Below, in pieces: positions 55,015 to 64,000 of a stretch of 64,000 bases of DNA. The translations under genes were made by a program, and so were the position numbers. The notes below the pieces were generated by a model. The model was not told where the DNA came from, made no database searches, and was given only the letters and a program-made list of their open reading frames with translations. The DNA comes from Eukaryota sp. TZLM1-RC (taxonomy: Eukaryota > Metamonada: BaSk clade). Within the stretch, counting starts at the first letter, position 1, and each line of letters opens with the position of its first letter. The DNA lies in assembly GCA_040285825.1 (NCBI GenBank), contig JAUPSS010000005.1, positions 682,001-746,000 on the forward strand, in the 5' to 3' direction.

Positions 55015-56030
55015 TAACTGGAATATTAATTGAGATAAAAATAATCTATCTAGAATTCAATAACCTCCAAACAAATACATCTTGAAAGCTTGGATTGTGA
55101 TGTTAAACTTGGCTTGGCCAGGAAACAGAATCCCGCTTTTGCAAATCTTTTACAAGATATGTGTGATAGTACTTCTTCTGCCTTAGTAACAACAATTCCT
55201 CAAGTTTATGGCACTCTGTTAACTGATCCTGCCTGCAAATGAATATGAGATTTCTTTCATTTGTTAGCTTCTAGACGTATTTAGTTGATAGATTTGTATT
55301 TACGGGTATCACGTGATGTCACGTCCTCACTGATTCAATAAGATTCTTGTTAAATTTATTCAGATCATTCTTTCCGCTGTTATAAACTGTACTGTATTTT
55401 TGAAGTAATGTCCTATTTAGTATTCAATATCCTCCAAACAAGCATCATTATAACTAAACCTACTGACAACCTTTCTTTCTTATTCTACACCAATGGCTAA
55501 AAAAGCTTTCCTTTACAAAATCATGATTTGCTTGATGTCTAGCTAAAGCATCTCCAACTCGATAGAAAAACCAAAATAATCCATTAATAGAGGCAAATTG
55601 AATTCAACAGTGCTATAAAGCCATATCAAATCTTCTCATTGTTTTGAAATAAATTCTATATTAATTGGACGAACATGTACAATTATTTGTTTTGAGAGAA
55701 TTAAGTCATTCGCAATTAAAATCTGCCATCCTTATCAGTTCGCAATTGGAATTCCTGATGGTAGTACTTGTGGTACCTTGTGTAAAGATTTACTTTTCAA
55801 TCAAAAAGACGAAAATTACTTATTGAATACTGATTTCAAAAATGCTTTCAACTCGAATTTCATTTTTATTCAACAAAAAATATGGAATACACAATTAAAA
55901 CTCCACATCCTCAAAACCTGCCTCCCCTACATCAAAACAATTAATTGCTAAAGATTCAGAAAATTTCCCAAAAAAATTTCGCTAAAGCATTTTGCAAGAA
56001 CTTACACTTAATTTTCCCCCTATTGTGCCA
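55015..56030. repeat. Mosaic of non-LTR retrotransposon ends
   Basis: At 55030-55080 the segment ATCTATCTAGAATTCAATA is shared with 4955-4985. 55080-55240 (+) reads LGLARKQNPAFANLLQ as at 6320. 55410-55510 (-) reads a YNDACLEDIEY tail. 55515-55680 (-) is a degraded FFYRVGDALAR-type tail. 55870-56000 (-) reads FDVGEADFEDVEF. All are 3' ends of the RLE family, in mixed orientation. Confidence 0.6.
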
Positions 56031-56039
56031 TATTTTTAA

Positions 56040-58215
56040 TTGATGTATGGATCGCCCTCTAAGCTGATTTTCCATTCTGAGGACACTTCTTCTTCAAAAG
56101 GCGTCAAGCAGGGAGATCTCCTGGGTCCATTTTTTTGTTTAGCACTTCAATCAGTTTGATCAAAATTTAGTTTAGGATTTTCCCGACATTTATTTATGTG
56201 CTTATGCAGATGATTTATCACTTATCGGTCCTTTGTCTCTTTTACAGCAAGGGCCACAACATTTCGTTATTCTGTCCCAACAAATTGGGTTAGACATTAA
56301 ATTGCCCAAGTGTTTCATTATTGGTAATCAGAATGCTGAGGGAGCATTTAATGAAACTTTCATTAAATATGTTGATTATTGAAGCAGACGCAATTCGGTT
56401 TCTTGGCTCCTATTTTGGAAATAGTGAAAAAACTAATACGATTTTAACAGGTATTTTGGGAAAGATTGAAGAGAAACTTTCAGCTATACAAGAATTAAAA
56501 ATTGACAAGAATTTAGCTTTTTCGGTTTTGAACGTGTGGTTTGTGTCAAAAATTAATAACCTTGTACGTTCTTAATGTCCTAAAATTCCACATGATTTTG
56601 CACGTCAATTTAATGCTCTGAGAACAAATTTCTTTGGAGATTTAGTGAAAGTTTGTCCGTCCAATATTCCTTATCATGTATTTTTTAGTCCTAAATTTGC
56701 TCAAGTTGGTTTTTCAAAAGCAGAGTATTTATGCAAATGGCCTTCATTAGTGCAATGAAAAATAAATTTGTTACTCGAATGCCTGATTGATCAAATTCCT
56801 TTGAATGAATCATATCCCTTATTAAAGTCTCTCGAAAATATCGTGCAAGAACTACCTATTGATGTGTGCAATAAGTGTTTTCCTTCAAGTTTTTCTTCTG
56901 TACCTTCGAGAGCTGAGTCTAATCTTTTGCTTGCTGTTGTGAAATAACAGCAGTTTGTTGTAACTGGTTTTGAAGACCTGGATTTTTCTCAACGACTAAA
57001 ATTAATAATCCTGTCTTTGTTGCCTTTTTATCAGACATCCAGAATTGCACTAGTATAATTTCTCAGCAACCAAGACAATTTGGTCTTCAATCAACAAATG
57101 AAGGTTGGAAATAAAACGTGCGTTTAAGATTAGGGTTCTATCCAGGTGGTTTTTTGGATAATTCTGTTTGTATTTGTAACGAAAAACCGACTATCAATTC
57201 CCGTCATATTGTAAATTGCAATTTTTTTCTTCCTTCCTCTACGTGGGGCCGTTTAACTTAAATCCTGGCTGAACTGTGATCATTGCTTCTATTCTTTCTT
57301 GCTGATGCCGAATCAGTTTCTGATTCTAATGGAGTCAAAAGAAAGAACGATAAACAACAATATGCTCAAGTCCTTTCCACCTCTTCTCCTGAAATGAAAG
57401 CAAGTCATCAGATTCTTCACTGTTTGTGACCATTGTCCCACGAAGATTTGGACTGTGTACCAATAATGAAGCATTTGTAACAAAAATGAGATTAAATTTG
57501 AACATTCCCATTGATCAATTATTATTAAAAGAAAAATGTATTTGCTCGAATCCACCTCAACTCACTTTGCGACATGCTCTGAATTGCTCTAAATTGATAA
57601 CTTATCGTTCTTCATTACATGACGCTTTTAGAGACACTGTTTTCAATATGGCACAAACTGCAAGAATATCATGTATCAAAGATTCTCTGCTGAAGGAAAC
57701 ACTTTCTCTGAATAATTTTGGTTTTGATGATAGAAGTGATGTGTACTGCGAATGGATTGATAATTCTGAAGCTATTGTTGACTTTGTCTCATGTAATGAT
57801 GCAAATGATACTTTGGTTCACAGAAGAAAGTTAATCCTGTGACAGCCCTTGATTTTAAAGCAAAAGAGAAACATAGAAAATATGATAAAGATATTGAAGA
57901 GGCTAATGCCGATAGAAATACACAGCTGGTTTTTATTGCTTTCCCATTTTCGATAAATGGAAGATTAGCAAAAACTATTTGAATGACTTCCAAAAAATAG
58001 TGCATGAAACAACAATGAAATGATTTGATATTTTTCATGGCGTTCACGGATTCAATTTGCAATTATTAATAGATTACCTCGGTTTTTCAATCGAATAAGA
58101 GAAGCTTTAGCTAGACAGCAAGCAGATCAAGATTTTGTAGAGGAAATCTTGGTTCAATGATAGTCGTCCCATCAGTGTTGAGTTAATTTAATTAAGTGTG
58201 CAAATTCAATAAATA
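56040..58215 (+). pseudogene. RLE-type non-LTR retrotransposon (R2-like layout), decayed
   Basis: The longest copy of the dominant family. In shifted frames it shows GVKQGDLLGPFFCLAL and LCAYADDLSLIG, RT motifs with the YADD catalytic box (near 56215), then ADAIRFLGSYFGN. A region follows with FNALRTNFFGDLVK and CICNEKPTINSRHIVNC. Then a 138-codon frame (57426-57842) holds the CCHC finger CICSNPPQLTLRHALNC and RSDVYCEWID with AIVDFVSCND. Next come AKEKHRKYDKDIEEANAD and a tail DQDFVEEILVQ, with a 3' AATAAAT. CCHC plus RLE after RT is the plan of R2, CRE and NeSL clades. The 5' end and any N-terminal fingers are missing. Confidence 0.75.
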
Positions 58216-58239
58216 CCAAAAATTGCAATAAGTTTCCCC

Positions 58240-58835
58240 AATATCGGTCTGTTTTTTCATAATGCCGATGGTGATGTTACATTTGAGTTGTTTCAATGTT
58301 TCAATTTTAGTTGCAAAGGAGAATCGTTGTTGAAGCATTATAGTGATAATTTGTTTAATTCACGTTGAGGTAGTTTACTTGCTCCTTTTGTGAATTCCTC
58401 TCAAGTTGTTGTTGATTTTACTACAGTTGATCTCTTTACTTGAATTTATCGTGATAACGTTTTACTTAGTTCTAATGGTCAGTTGAACAAGGCGGCAGTT
58501 CGTAAACGAGACAAATATACTAACATATTAAATGATTTTAATAGGAACCTTTACTCGAAGTTTTCGTTTGTTCCTTTTGCCTTTTCGCAACTTTGGATGG
58601 TCTGCCTTGATTTTTCTCAATGATATTAACAATTTATGTCGTTCATGTGGAATTTATTTTTCAATGAATTCATGGAAGAAGCTGATCATTTTTGTTTTGT
58701 ACAGAAGTGTTGCCAAGTACTTAAATTCAATGATGTCCAAGCTGTATAAGGATCCATCAAAAAATGGCGTGGAGAATTTTGTTTCTAATGTGTTTCAATT
58801 TTCTTTGTTTTGTTATATTTTCTACGTAGAATAAT
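58240..58835 (+). pseudogene. Second RLE-type non-LTR fragment, divergent
   Basis: Reads SQVVVDFTTVDLFT, then NKAAVRKRDKYTNILNDF and FSFVPFAFSQLW, the endonuclease strand and lysine-rich helix in another subfamily. Stops and shifts (for example at 58380 and 58440) inactivate it. It abuts the TAF12 upstream region. Confidence 0.55.
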
Positions 58836-58927
58836 AAATGGAAACAATAAAAAATAGAATAACATGTATCGGTTATCAAGACTCCAGGAAACAAGTATTT
58901 GAAAATTAGGATTTACTCAATTTCATA

Positions 58928-59368
58928 ATGCAACCCCCCTTTCCATTCCAACAAACTGTTGCTCCTGTTCCCACCAATCCTTATCCAATTGATCCAGCAC
59001 GTCACCATCCTCCTCATGCTCATCAATCACGACATGCTCCTGTTCTGGTTGATTCCAACAGACTTCAATCTATTCTTCGTCAGATTGATCCCGAAGCTAA
59101 GCTACATAACGATGTAGAAACCAAAATTCAGGAATTCTCTCAAAAATTTCTTGAAGATGTTGCTTCTGGATGTCTAGAACTTGCAAAGCACAGAGGAGGA
59201 GAATCAATTCTTCCCAAGGACATTGCTCTCATACTGCATCGTTTCTATGACATTACCATTCCCGGCAGCGATTTAGTTGTACCACCCAAGGTTGTACCTA
59301 GTGGTGCGTCCCATAAGCAACGATTAGAAGTTGTAAATAGAAATATTAGGCAACAGAAAACATTATGA
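58928..59368 (+). CDS. TAF12: TFIID/SAGA subunit TAF12 (histone-fold)
   Basis: 146 residues. A Pro- and His-rich N-terminus (about 1-40) precedes a histone fold (about 44-115). The latter contains NRLQSILRQIDPEAKLHNDV, EFSQKFLEDVASGCLELAKH and LPKDIALILHRFYDITIPG. This is the TAF12 order: L..L...+DP...L..DVE, FI..V...A..LAKHR, L...D....L...W....PG. The diagnostic C-terminal HKQRLEVVNR follows. TAF12 pairs with TAF4 in TFIID and with Ada1 in SAGA, in the nucleus. No intron is seen. It converges with DMC1, the two stops only about 77 bp apart. Confidence 0.92.
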   Translation: MQPPFPFQQTVAPVPTNPYPIDPARHHPPHAHQSRHAPVLVDSNRLQSILRQIDPEAKLHNDVETKIQEFSQKFLEDVASGCLELAKHRGGESILPKDIALILHRFYDITIPGSDLVVPPKVVPSGASHKQRLEVVNRNIRQQKTL

Positions 59369-59444
59369 TTTGAACTTTATTTTTTGTTTTCCTCTTAATT
59401 TATGGTATTTTTGTAATTAAATGAAATTATTTTTGAAAATTACT

Positions 59445-60708
59445 CTATCCTTCTGCATCAACAATGCCACCATTTGAAATAGCATATGTAGCTTCTGCTT
59501 CTGGTAAACTTGGTGAATCATATATTTTAGCAATACGCTGTTCTCCTCTTCCTTTTCTTAAAGAAATACGACATGTGGAAGCATGTGCAAGAACGTGACC
59601 TCCAGCTGGCTATAATTAATGTAGATACAGTAACACACTTTTTTTGGATCAGCCATAAACATGGCAGTAGCACCAGGATCAGCAATAACTTCTTGAATTA
59701 ATATGAAATGAGATACAAACGATTTGTAAGGAAAATGGCTATGTTATAATCTTCAGCAAGTTTTACCAATTTGCTGAGCATTTGGGCAAGCTTTTGTTGT
59801 CTTTCCGCAAGTTCCCCTCTTCCAGAGAAGTCTACTCTGAACAGAGCAGTTACAGAATCCACAATAAGTAGCCTAAAGGTACCTTCTGTCATTTTTTCAG
59901 CTATTTGTGATAGAAGTGACATCTACGGTTAGTTAAAGAATACATCATACCTGATGTTCATGTGTATAGGCCCTGGCATATATAATATTGTCCAGTGATT
60001 GATCTGGATCCATACCAAATCGTTCAGCAATCGGACCAATACGCTCAGGTCTAAATGTACCTTCTGTATCGATATAAGCTACCTTACCTTTTGTTAGTGT
60101 TGAAAATGAAACAAACCATTTGCACCACCCTAATGTTAGTGTAATAACAAAAACCTACCTGAGATCTTGGTAACTGAGTAGTTACACATAGTGTATGGCA
60201 TATCTGAGTTTTTCCAGTTCTAAACTCCCCAAATACTTCTGTTATGGACATTGTTTCAACACCTCCTCCGAGAAGAGTGTCAAATTCATGAGATCCTGTG
60301 GAAACCTTGAGAACAGCTGCTCTCCGTGACGCTATTTCTCTTCCACTTGCGAAACCACTAAATACTAGTTTATTTGCAGCTTCTAATATCTTTTCAACTT
60401 TGGCTTCGGAGAGACCGCGTACAGCACATAGATCCTGTTAGTTAGTAGTGGAGTAGAAAGGATTACCTTTTTTGTATGCATCAAGACGCCCTTGACTGTG
60501 TAAAAGCCAGCTTCACGGAGTTTTTTGACATCTGTAGCAGAGATGCCAGCATCAGTAAGACGGTCTATTGTTTCGTAAGAGGGTTGTGCAGTTTCATCTT
60601 CGTCATCAAAATCAACTTCCACTTCTTCCTCATCATCATCATATGTAAGTTGCCAGCAATTAGAAAAATAGTGAAGACGTACTGTTTACGCACTGATCGA
60701 GAAGCCAT
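59445..60708 (-). CDS. DMC1: Meiotic recombinase DMC1 (RecA/RAD51 family)
   Basis: At least six exons. Introns on the minus strand: 60435-60466 (32 nt), 60088-60154 (67), 59923-59950 (28), 59692-59720 (29), 59610-59638 (29), all GT-AG. The product has an acidic N-terminus and an HhH domain ([28 protein letters not shown]). The ATPase core has Walker A GEFRTGKT and Walker [13 protein letters not shown], with the DMC1-type stretch [20 protein letters not shown], loop-2 ADPGAT, and the end YAISNGG(IV)DAEG. Similarity is to DMC1 rather than RAD51. The first exon is unresolved: the ATG at 60708 (MASRS) would need a 5' intron to reach the [12 protein letters not shown] frame, and no ATG precedes that frame. 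DMC1 forms filaments on single-stranded DNA and drives strand exchange between homologues in meiosis. Confidence 0.92.
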
Positions 60709-61115
60709 TTATGAAGGAAGCAGGCAATTTGTAAAGAAAGTGAAATGACTGATTGAATTTGAAGTACTTTTATCATTAATTTTCTAATTTCCCTCAAAAT
60801 TGTTTACTTTGAATTGTGTTGTTCAAAGATGTTTTAAACAAATACTTCATTTTGATTGTATTGTAATTACTTTTATCCATACCAATACAAATGAATATGA
60901 TTCACTAACATGAAGGCAATTGCCCAGTGAGTAATTATGACTGTGAAAATCGAATCAGCAACCTGAAATCCAGTTCAAACCGACTGTATTTAAGATAAAA
61001 ACTAGGAAGTCATGAACAGACATCCAAAATAAAAATACTATAACTTTGTACAAGAAACAAGACACTAAATACAATAAAATACTATACAAAAAGATAGCCA
61101 AAAAACAGCGTTGCC
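60709..61115. other. Intergenic between DMC1 and the Myb-like gene
   Basis: Holds the DMC1 upstream region and the 3' side of the Myb-like gene. No motif could be assigned with confidence. Confidence 0.5.
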
Positions 61116-61703
61116 CTAAAATGATGGCCATCCCATAAAACCCATCTCACCTGTGAATGGAAGCCCCTCGTCAGTTCCCATTCCTGGAAAGGAGGGAATC
61201 CCGGAGACAGGGGCATTGGCCGCCAGAGAAGGAGGATATTGGGGGACATTTTCAGGGGAAGGTGGAGCGCTTGGCATTGCTTCAGAAGCCTTTCTTGCTC
61301 TTCCTTTCTTTCTCTCTTCTTTACTACGCTCTACCTTGGGCGGTTTGCAGCCTGAGCCATCCCAGTCACTGTCCTCATGGTTGAGTTGAAATGTACCTTC
61401 TTCGGGACCATTAACAATACCTATAGGGGTGATTTCGAGTTCAGTACGCTTATGGGGATAAGCAATGTATCTCCATATAAGCTGGGCACGCTCTGGTGTC
61501 CATCCTTCACCTAGACCGTCTGCAACAGTAGCCCAATTGACACGATGACTTTTAGCAGCTTTTATGTATTTACTAACAGCAGCAACAAGTATTATGACCT
61601 CATCAATGTCGAAACCAGCGTAGGCATTTTTCACACGTTGCACATCGTCAGAGTCCGTCGGTTCAAAGATTATATCATCTGTAGTGATATCTGGTTTGTC
61701 CAT
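61116..61703 (-). CDS. Myb/SANT-like domain protein
   Basis: 195 residues. Residues about 32-85 form a Myb/SANT-like three-helix unit: EVIILVAAVSKYIKAAKSHR, VNWATVADGLGEGWTPERAQ, LIWRYIAYPHK, with the second and third tryptophans in place and a hydrophobic residue for the first. The rest is a basic stretch (KVERSKEERKKGRARK) and a long, probably disordered Pro-, Ser- and Gly-rich tail. A single SANT-like unit could bind DNA or histone tails; a role in transcription is inferred only. The start is the first ATG of the frame. It diverges from the proteasome gene with about 240 bp between starts. Confidence 0.75.
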   Translation of the reverse strand: MDKPDITTDDIIFEPTDSDDVQRVKNAYAGFDIDEVIILVAAVSKYIKAAKSHRVNWATVADGLGEGWTPERAQLIWRYIAYPHKRTELEITPIGIVNGPEEGTFQLNHEDSDWDGSGCKPPKVERSKEERKKGRARKASEAMPSAPPSPENVPQYPPSLAANAPVSGIPSFPGMGTDEGLPFTGEMGFMGWPSF

Positions 61704-61758
61704 GTTGAGTGTGTATAAAGTTGGTTCAAACGAGAAGAGTTAGTAGAGAAGAACAGAT

Positions 61759-61929
61759 TTATGGATACTTGACATCAAAATCAATTTCATTTTTATTCAA
61801 TTTGGCCCAGTCAGTCATTTTTGGCTTATTTGGGGGTATGAATTTAAGTTTGCTGTTTAGTTTCACATTGGAATATGTTAAATTGGTTAACAATAATTTC
61901 TGATAAATCTCTCTCATAAGTTCCCACAT
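61759..61929 (-). CDS. Possible small protein, uncertain
   Basis: Frame of about 56 codons from an internal ATG ([11 protein letters not shown]) to TAA, with [16 protein letters not shown]. Composition is protein-like but no family is recognised. It lies in the divergent space between two real genes and may be a chance frame or a 5' UTR feature. Confidence 0.3.
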   Translation of the reverse strand: MWELMREIYQKLLLTNLTYSNVKLNSKLKFIPPNKPKMTDWAKLNKNEIDFDVKYP

Positions 61930-61943
61930 TCTTTGTACATACG

Positions 61944-62728
61944 ATGCAACAAACCTCACACACACCGACTTTCGATCCCTCTCGATTCAAAGAACCAAAC
62001 TCAGGACTCAACTATTCACATGGAACCACAACTCTTGGCTTTGTCTTCCAAGGTGGCGTACTTATATGCGTCGATTCCCGATCGACAATGGTATACACTA
62101 CCCCCATCCTTCTCACATCAGGGCCCTTACATTAGCTCACAATCTGTGAAGAAAGTCCTAGAAATCAACCCATACCTGCTAGGAACCATGGCTGGTGGTG
62201 CTGCTGATTGTGCATTCTGGGAACGTGTTCTCTCCGAAAGATGCAGGCTTTGGGAACTAGAACATGGAGACAGAGTATCTGTGTCAGCCGCTAGCAAGAT
62301 GCTTTCCAATATGCTATACCAATACAAAGGATATGGACTTGTTGTAGGTACCATGATTGCTGGCTTTGACCACAAAGGTCCTGGCCTTTTCTACGTTGAT
62401 TCAGAAGGTATTTCCTCCTTGGATTTCCACTCACCCCAGGTCAACGCTTCAGAGGTGATGTTTTCTCAGTAGGAAGTGGTTCTACTTATGCTTATGGTGT
62501 CCTTGATTCTGGCTATAAGTTTGACTTAACTGATGAAGAAGCCGTGGAGCTGGGCCAACGAGCGATTGCACATGCTACTCATAGAGATGCTTATTCTGGT
62601 TTGTTGTAATTAGCTCATTATTAACATTAGGCGGATGGATCAACACTTACTTGGTAAGAGAGGACGGCTGGCAAAGATTTGATAGGATAGATAATTTGGA
62701 AGTTTTGACAGGTGAGCAAGAACAATAA
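61944..62728 (+). CDS. PSMB5: 20S proteasome subunit beta type-5 (chymotrypsin-like)
   Basis: Four exons, with GT-AG introns at 62091-62121 (31 nt), 62408-62439 (32 nt) and 62599-62630 (32 nt). The propeptide is only about 27 residues and ends in HG before the catalytic Thr (G|TTTLGF). Hallmarks are VDSRST (Asp17 region), [20 protein letters not shown] (Lys33 region), [32 protein letters not shown] and [15 protein letters not shown]. The C-terminus reads [15 protein letters not shown] and ends GEQEQ. It is the chymotrypsin-like active subunit of the proteasome core. The propeptide is much shorter than in yeast or human beta-5. Confidence 0.95.
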
Positions 62729-64000
62729 AAGGTGTTTATAACTGGTTTTTTTGTTGGTAAATCGTGATGTTTTCAAGAATGTTTTTTTTGAAATAGGTTT
62801 GTAGAAACATTTGGGGTTGAATAATTCTAGATAACATTCTGTTTGATTGTTGTTTTATATCAAGGTAATTAATCAACAACAATGGTGTAGTTGATTCTTG
62901 ACCTGAAATATTCATTGTCAGGTGTATTTTACAAAAATCCAAAATACCTGATGTTATTTTGATTCTGGAATTTTTTTCCCAGGATTTTTGTTTGTAAACA
63001 GGCGAGAAATAATTTACTTAACGAATTAGTGAGTTCTTGTTAACCCCCATTTTATTCCTCGTTTGTTATGATTTTTGCCTTGATTTACTGTTAAACTCAA
63101 GTAGTTATGAAACTTTCAGCCAAGTAAAAGTTAGAATGAAATTGTTGATGAAGGATATCGATATGGATGCCATTGATATAAATCTTACTTTAATCTGTTT
63201 AGTGACAAATTGAATTAATAAAACTACTGTTTAGATGTACATTCCTATTTTCATTAAGATAGAATTGAGAAACTAATCGATAGAATCGTACTTTTTTTAA
63301 AAAGATAAAATGGCCATTATAGCATAATACAGTTCAAAAAAGCAAACAGGTCCAAAAACAACAATAATTCCACATAAATTATAAACAAGACAAATTTACC
63401 ACAATGAATACATTTTATCGTGGAAGGGTAACAACAAAATGTTGCTGTTAGACTAATTGAACGAGTCATTAGGTCATGTTACGTAAATCTGTCGTCAAGA
63501 TGAAAACAGTCTTATGGAAAGGTTCTCATTTTTACTTCGATTGTAGCTGTAAATAATCAATTCTCCAATATTGATAGTTTATCAGTGTTCATTTATTGAT
63601 TCACAGGATTCAAAGAAAATAGGGAAATATTTAAGTCAACGTCTTGTTTAGAAGATTGTGTGATGCAATTCATTTTTTTGTGGATATACAAGAACTGTTG
63701 TTGTTACAAAGCTTTATGTACAAACGATGGTCATCTGACACTCGATCAATAACACTAACTCAGTTTGTTTTCCATGATGTTATCAACATTATATCATGTT
63801 ATAAAGTTATTAATAATGAATGAGAGAATTCTAAAAATCGTTTAAATTCGTTTTTAAAAGACCGACAAAAATTCAAATAAAGATGCCAAAGAATCATAGA
63901 TTTATCAAAACAAAACAGTAAATGAATAAGAAGAAGAACTAAAACAGTTTTCAAAAAAACTCTAGATCATGAAGAATTCCTAAACTAGGGAAAAACTGTT
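62729..64000. other. Intergenic, no gene recognised
   Basis: AT-rich sequence to the end of the window. Frames are short and without domains; no transposon boundary or RNA gene was identified. Confidence 0.45.

Noticed and set aside
60467-60622. GTG or internal ATG as DMC1 start within the first visible exon
   Set aside because: The acidic frame continues upstream of the GTG, and nuclear genes rarely start at GTG; an upstream exon is more likely though not resolved.
1-64000. CRISPR array, operon or bacterial features
   Set aside because: Spliceosomal introns, eukaryotic core genes and eukaryotic transposons rule out a bacterial source; the tandem arrays have units of 476 and about 1,025 bp without spacers.

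Overview
The window is an AT-rich nuclear segment from a unicellular eukaryote that I cannot name. Three intact housekeeping genes sit at the right end (TAF12, DMC1, proteasome beta-5), and the last two are split by consensus GT-AG introns that are mostly 28-32 nt long. TAA, TAG and TGA are all used as stops, there is an interstitial TTAGGG-type tract, and the rest is dominated by eukaryotic transposons: Ty3/gypsy chromoviruses, hAT DNA transposons, a FAR1/MULE-like fragment and endonuclease-type non-LTR retrotransposons.

Layout. 1-11.4 kb: the end of a helical-repeat protein gene, two diverged copies of a RING-finger gene (3.1-3.6 and 7.5-8.2 kb, both minus), and many 3' ends of a non-LTR family with a CCHC finger and a restriction-like endonuclease (RLE) domain. 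12.7-14.6 kb: four tandem 476-bp units. 15.0-19.3 kb: a complete but frameshifted Ty3/gypsy element with 94-bp LTRs and a 4-bp target duplication, inserted in a FAR1/MULE-like fragment. 19.9-30.0 kb: a tandem array with a period of about 1,025 bp, in which the 3' part of a hAT transposase is fused to the 5' part of a retroelement gag. 31.5-41.2 kb: a nest in which an old, 5'-truncated chromovirus carries a 2.2-kb hAT element with matching inverted repeats and, separately, a 5-kb chromovirus with paired LTRs. 41.4-44.9 kb: further hAT and gag remnants and dispersed repeats.

45.8-50.4 kb is the most unusual gene region. Two long intronless genes diverge from a promoter of about 170 bp. One product is a P-loop NTPase joined to a C-terminal PD-(D/E)XK-like nuclease region and ends in a CaaX box. 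The other is an unrecognised 777-residue protein with an N-myristoylation-type start. The NTPase-nuclease architecture resembles the Crinkler/RHS (CR) class of eukaryotic effectors; the paired lipid anchors are an inference from the termini.

50.5-58.8 kb is again a graveyard of RLE-type non-LTR elements, one Ty3 integrase remnant and one predicted secreted, membrane-anchored protein (54.0-55.0 kb). 58.9-62.7 kb is the compact gene island: TAF12 (+), DMC1 (-), a Myb/SANT-like protein (-) and proteasome beta-5 (+). The last 1.3 kb shows no gene.

Overall, genes form small dense islands separated by nested transposons. Presence of DMC1 argues for a meiotic capacity. Homopolymer-length differences in parts of the tandem array suggest some consensus errors there, so some apparent frameshifts may not be real.
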